Shown in pieces: positions 43,617 through 45,592 of a DNA stretch of 45,592 bases. The position numbers and the translations under genes are program-made. Origin of the DNA: JADDRA01 sp051005375 (GTDB taxonomy: Bacteria > Actinomycetota > Acidimicrobiia > Acidimicrobiales > CADCSY01); NCBI GenBank assembly GCA_051005375.1, contig JBPCJK010000151.1:1-45592 (forward strand). The letters are read 5' to 3'. Numbering within the stretch: position 1 is the stretch's first letter; every line of letters starts with the position of its first letter. The notes below the pieces were generated by a model. The model was not told where the DNA came from, ran no database searches, and saw nothing but the letters and a program-made list of their open reading frames with translations.

Positions 43617-43642
43617 CTTGTCGCGCCCCAAGATCCTCAGTA

Positions 43643-43737
43643 GTCGCACCCCGTCGCACCCCGTCGCACCCCGTCGCACCCCGTCGCACCCCGTCGCACC
43701 CCGTCGCACCCCGTCGCACCCGTCGCACCCGTCGCTC
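43643..43737 (+). repeat. 10-bp tandem repeat array
   Basis: Seven perfect copies of CCGTCGCACC occupy 43651-43720, preceded by a partial unit and followed by two 9-bp variants (CGTCGCACC, CGTCGCTCC). It begins 27 bp beyond the IS21 right end. The period is close to one helical turn. No gene uses it convincingly. The following 43738-43882 shows only an unsupported minus-strand frame. Confidence 0.85.
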
Positions 43738-43882
43738 CAGAAGTTCCAGATGATCAGGATGAGGGTGTGCGCCGAGGCGAGGATGGTGAGCGGCGGCCGA
43801 AGCTGCCCCGCAGAGAGCCACACGTCGAGGTGCCGAGCGGCGTCTCGACGTCATCCTGACGTCCGCCGCGTAAACCACCGAT

Positions 43883-43908
43883 GGGTTCGGGGCTACGCCC
43901 CCGAACCC
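43883..43908. terminator. GC-rich hairpin before the small-protein cluster
   Basis: GGGTTCGGGG (43883-43892) pairs with CCCCGAACCC (43899-43908) around a 6-nt loop. It lies 68 bp downstream of the minus-strand gene ending at 43976 and could end that transcript. No U-tract is seen. Confidence 0.45.
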
Positions 43909-43975
43909 GGGCTGCCGCCCCCTCGTCCCTCCGTTTCCACACGTCCGTTGGATTGGGGGAGGTTTCGTGTCTGCT

Positions 43976-44389
43976 CTAGTCGCTTGGCGGCTTTGGGCCG
44001 TTCGTAGGGTCAATGGGTGGCGTTAGTGGTTCAAATGGCAAGCCGAGCGGTGTTGGCGGCGGATCGTCAGGGCCCATGCCAATGACTGGCGGCATTTCCT
44101 CGCCAACATCGTCACAAACCTGAAATCTCCTTCCCCACCGCATGCAGACCTCGCCTGGTTCCGATTCCCACGTGACCAGCTCACCCGCCTGGATGACCTT
44201 GTTGGCGATCTCTGTATCGCTCAGGACGTTGGCATCGTCTCTACCTAGGTCGAGGCTGCCGACGATCAGACCCCCGAGGAAAAAGCCGATCATTCCTATA
44301 GCCACAGTTGCCGATATCCTCTGCGCTCTAATCACAAATGTCAACCTACCCGCAGCATTGTTGAATCGAGACCAACCGGCGCCGAACAA
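43976..44389 (-). CDS. Small membrane-anchored protein with Pro-rich tail
   Basis: About 137 residues from TTG 44389, or about 118 from a GTG in the TFVIRAQRIS segment. A single hydrophobic helix (ISATVAIGMIGFFLGGLIVG) is followed by an acidic region with ANKVIQAGELVTWESEPGEV and CMRWGRRFQVCDDV, then a Pro-rich tail. GELV resembles the SAF-like start of periplasmic pilus or antifreeze-type domains, a weak hint only. Codon usage is mixed, with lower GC than the main chromosome genes. I do not recognise the family. Confidence 0.55.
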   Translation of the reverse strand: MFGAGWSRFNNAAGRLTFVIRAQRISATVAIGMIGFFLGGLIVGSLDLGRDDANVLSDTEIANKVIQAGELVTWESEPGEVCMRWGRRFQVCDDVGEEMPPVIGMGPDDPPPTPLGLPFEPLTPPIDPTNGPKPPSD

Positions 44390-44504
44390 CTCACACTGGC
44401 GGACTCCGCCTCTAATACGCCAATCCGAGACTCAGGATCGGAGACAGGAGCAGTCGAGGCCACTCCTGACTCAGCAGTCGTTACGCGACGGTCGAGCTAT
44501 CCCG

Positions 44505-44897
44505 CTACCGTCTCTCCCTTCCTTCTCCAGGACCGGCCTGAATTGGACTCAACCCATCCGCATACCGCTCAGAACGTTCGAGCAGCTCCTTCGCTTCGTC
44601 GTAGGTGATCCCCAGTCCCTCTGCGACGTCTTCCGCTGTCGGTTGTACCGAGCTTGTCACCGCTTGGCCCAGAGCGCCGGCACGTTGAGCGTCCTGTTCA
44701 CTGATGGGAGGAGGCGGCGGCATCATTTCGGCCGGAGGCTTGGGTGATGCGGTAGGGGTACTCCTGTCGGCTGACGACGCCGCTCCAGCTCCTACCAATA
44801 CCAGGGCGCCCACGGCTAGCGGGGCGACGATGGTGGTAGCAATGCGCTGCCCCCTCGTCAAGTGGATCCGGTTCCGACCTCTTGTGAGCTGTTTCAT
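44505..44897 (-). CDS. Small secreted or anchored protein
   Basis: This 130-residue protein starts MKQLTRGRNRIHLTRGQRIA after a strong GAGGAGGGG ribosome binding site. One hydrophobic segment (TTIVAPLAVGALVLVGAGAA) ends in a signal-like AASSA, followed by a Pro-rich linker and a helical acidic C-terminus with TAEDVAEGLGITYDEAKELL. The last part resembles a small helix-turn-helix-like or UBA-like fold. It may be exported. It is 11 bp downstream of the next secreted gene, so the two form an operon. Confidence 0.65.
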   Translation of the reverse strand: MKQLTRGRNRIHLTRGQRIATTIVAPLAVGALVLVGAGAASSADRSTPTASPKPPAEMMPPPPPISEQDAQRAGALGQAVTSSVQPTAEDVAEGLGITYDEAKELLERSERYADGLSPIQAGPGEGRERR

Positions 44898-44908
44898 GTG
44901 ACCCCTCC

Positions 44909-45418
44909 TCATGCTGGAAGTAGATGGTAGCCGGCAGTTCCTGCCCACCCGCCGCGGAATCCCCAGTCGTCGGCCGTTGCCCTCGCGACGGAGTTGCTCC
45001 AGGTCGTGTAGTAGCCGGGACCACACGGAATGCTGTAGTTCCAGCTAACATAACTTTGGGCGACCGACCCGGTACGGTACTGCCATGCGGAGATCATGCA
45101 GCGTTGCCAGACTTGACCATCCCAATGGTCTACCTGCAGCTGAATGGCATGTTGGTACACATATGCGAATGGTCGTTCCGAACACGGGGCCCACTGAGGG
45201 TCGGCTGTGCGTGTCTGTACGTCACCTTTGGAGTAGCCACCGCCACTTCCGTGACTGATCTCAGCTCTACCACGCACACACATGTTGCCGGTGGTTGCTA
45301 CGTCCGACCACTGGTAAATGTAGTGCGCCATCGCTGGCGCTTGCGACAGCGTCATCACGGCAGCCACTACGGCCACAACGGAAGCTGCCATTTTCTTTGA
45401 TCGTGATGCCACTGACAT
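44909..45418 (-). CDS. Small secreted protein, aromatic and Cys-containing
   Basis: This 169-residue protein starts at ATG 45418 after GAGGAGGG. The Sec signal is SRSKKMAASVVAVVAAVMTL ending in APAMA near residue 31. The mature part is Trp/Tyr/Ser-rich with four Cys (NMCVRGRAEISHG, WAPCSERPFAYVYQHAIQLQ, QRCMISAWQYRTG, IPCGPGYYTTWSN), suggesting two disulfides in a beta fold. The general plan resembles the protein at 6743-7120. Low GC and an isolated position suggest transfer. No family is recognised. Confidence 0.72.
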   Translation of the reverse strand: MSVASRSKKMAASVVAVVAAVMTLSQAPAMAHYIYQWSDVATTGNMCVRGRAEISHGSGGGYSKGDVQTRTADPQWAPCSERPFAYVYQHAIQLQVDHWDGQVWQRCMISAWQYRTGSVAQSYVSWNYSIPCGPGYYTTWSNSVARATADDWGFRGGWAGTAGYHLLPA

Positions 45419-45490
45419 CCGTAGGTCCCTCCTCAAAGTTCCATCTGCCGACGACTGAACCTAAACCGGCTCTCCTGACGAGCATGTGGG

Positions 45491-45592
45491 TCATGCCGCC
45501 TTCTTCTCGGCCGCTCGTTCGTGAGGCAGCTTGAGGTCGATCGGCCCGGCGGCGAGCATGACCAGGGCGAGAGCGGCGTCAGCAGAGTGGAA
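45491..45592 (-). CDS. C-terminal end of a gene running off the window
   Basis: The last 33 codons read FHSADAALALVMLAAGPIDL, KLPHERAAEKKAA and stop (TGA at 45491-45493). High GC3 and sensible composition support coding. The sequence is too short for identification; a transposase or regulator end is possible. Confidence 0.35.
   Translation of the reverse strand, partial: FHSADAALALVMLAAGPIDLKLPHERAAEKKAA

Noticed and set aside
43643..43737. CRISPR-like array
   Set aside because: Units are 10 bp with no spacers and no cas genes nearby; it is a simple tandem repeat.
43600..44013. 137-residue minus-strand frame across the tandem repeat
   Set aside because: It is mostly translation of the 10-bp repeat and Arg-rich sequence, with no start signal or domain.

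Overview
The window is about 70% GC and dense in genes. It starts many genes with GTG or TTG and packs operons with 4-bp overlaps. Gene content (imuA/imuB, actinobacterial Mdh and Lon, SCP2, DUF4190 and Suc/Fer-like proteins) points to the Actinomycetota. A class such as Acidimicrobiia is plausible, but this is an inference without any database search.

Layout. 0.1-1.7 kb: a leuS 3' relic, tRNA-Ala(GGC), then two overlapping single-motif LAGLIDADG genes. 1.9-5.4 kb (minus): mntA-hepT-imuA-imuB, a nucleotidyltransferase/HEPN module joined to the SOS mutasome genes. 5.5-8.4 kb: a membrane protein whose 190-bp 3' end is repeated 1.7 kb downstream. Between the copies lie a broken copy of the imuA 5' end and a lower-GC cassette with a small secreted protein. 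A Uma2 gene follows. 8.4-11.9 kb: VWA protein and MoxR-type AAA+ ATPase. 12-14.9 kb: GH2 glycosidase and a MazEF-like pair. 14.9-18.9 kb (minus): a decayed operon of membrane-GAF sensor, ParA/MinD-like ATPase and cNMP-patatin protein, each broken. 19-21.5 kb: sdhA-sdhB. 21.7-24.7 kb: an envelope hydrolase-like protein, SCP2 and two DUF4190 paralogues. 24.8-31 kb (minus strand except one small membrane gene): mdh, lon (frameshifted), icd, metF. 31.2-34.8 kb: orphan genes, a TTD-repeat/JmjC gene and a Suc/Fer-like gene. 34.8-40.5 kb (minus): Cys-rich peptide, folD, purH-purN, sucC-sucD. 40.5-43.6 kb: a Rieske-like anchored protein, an aspartic protease relic, vapB with a truncated vapC, and a degraded IS21 element. 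43.6-45.6 kb: a 10-bp tandem repeat and a lower-GC cluster of small secreted or anchored proteins.

How it fits together. The core is central metabolism: TCA enzymes (SDH, MDH, ICD, succinyl-CoA ligase), one-carbon folate enzymes (MetF, FolD) and late purine synthesis (PurN, PurH). Accessory DNA sits between these blocks and carries toxin-antitoxin modules, homing-type genes, relics of genes cut by insertions, and small secreted orphan proteins. Frameshifts cluster in the leuS relic, the 14.9-18.9 kb operon and the IS21 remnant, with single ones in lon and the JmjC gene. The remaining large genes are intact, which argues for real decay more than uniform sequencing error, although the lon indel remains suspect.
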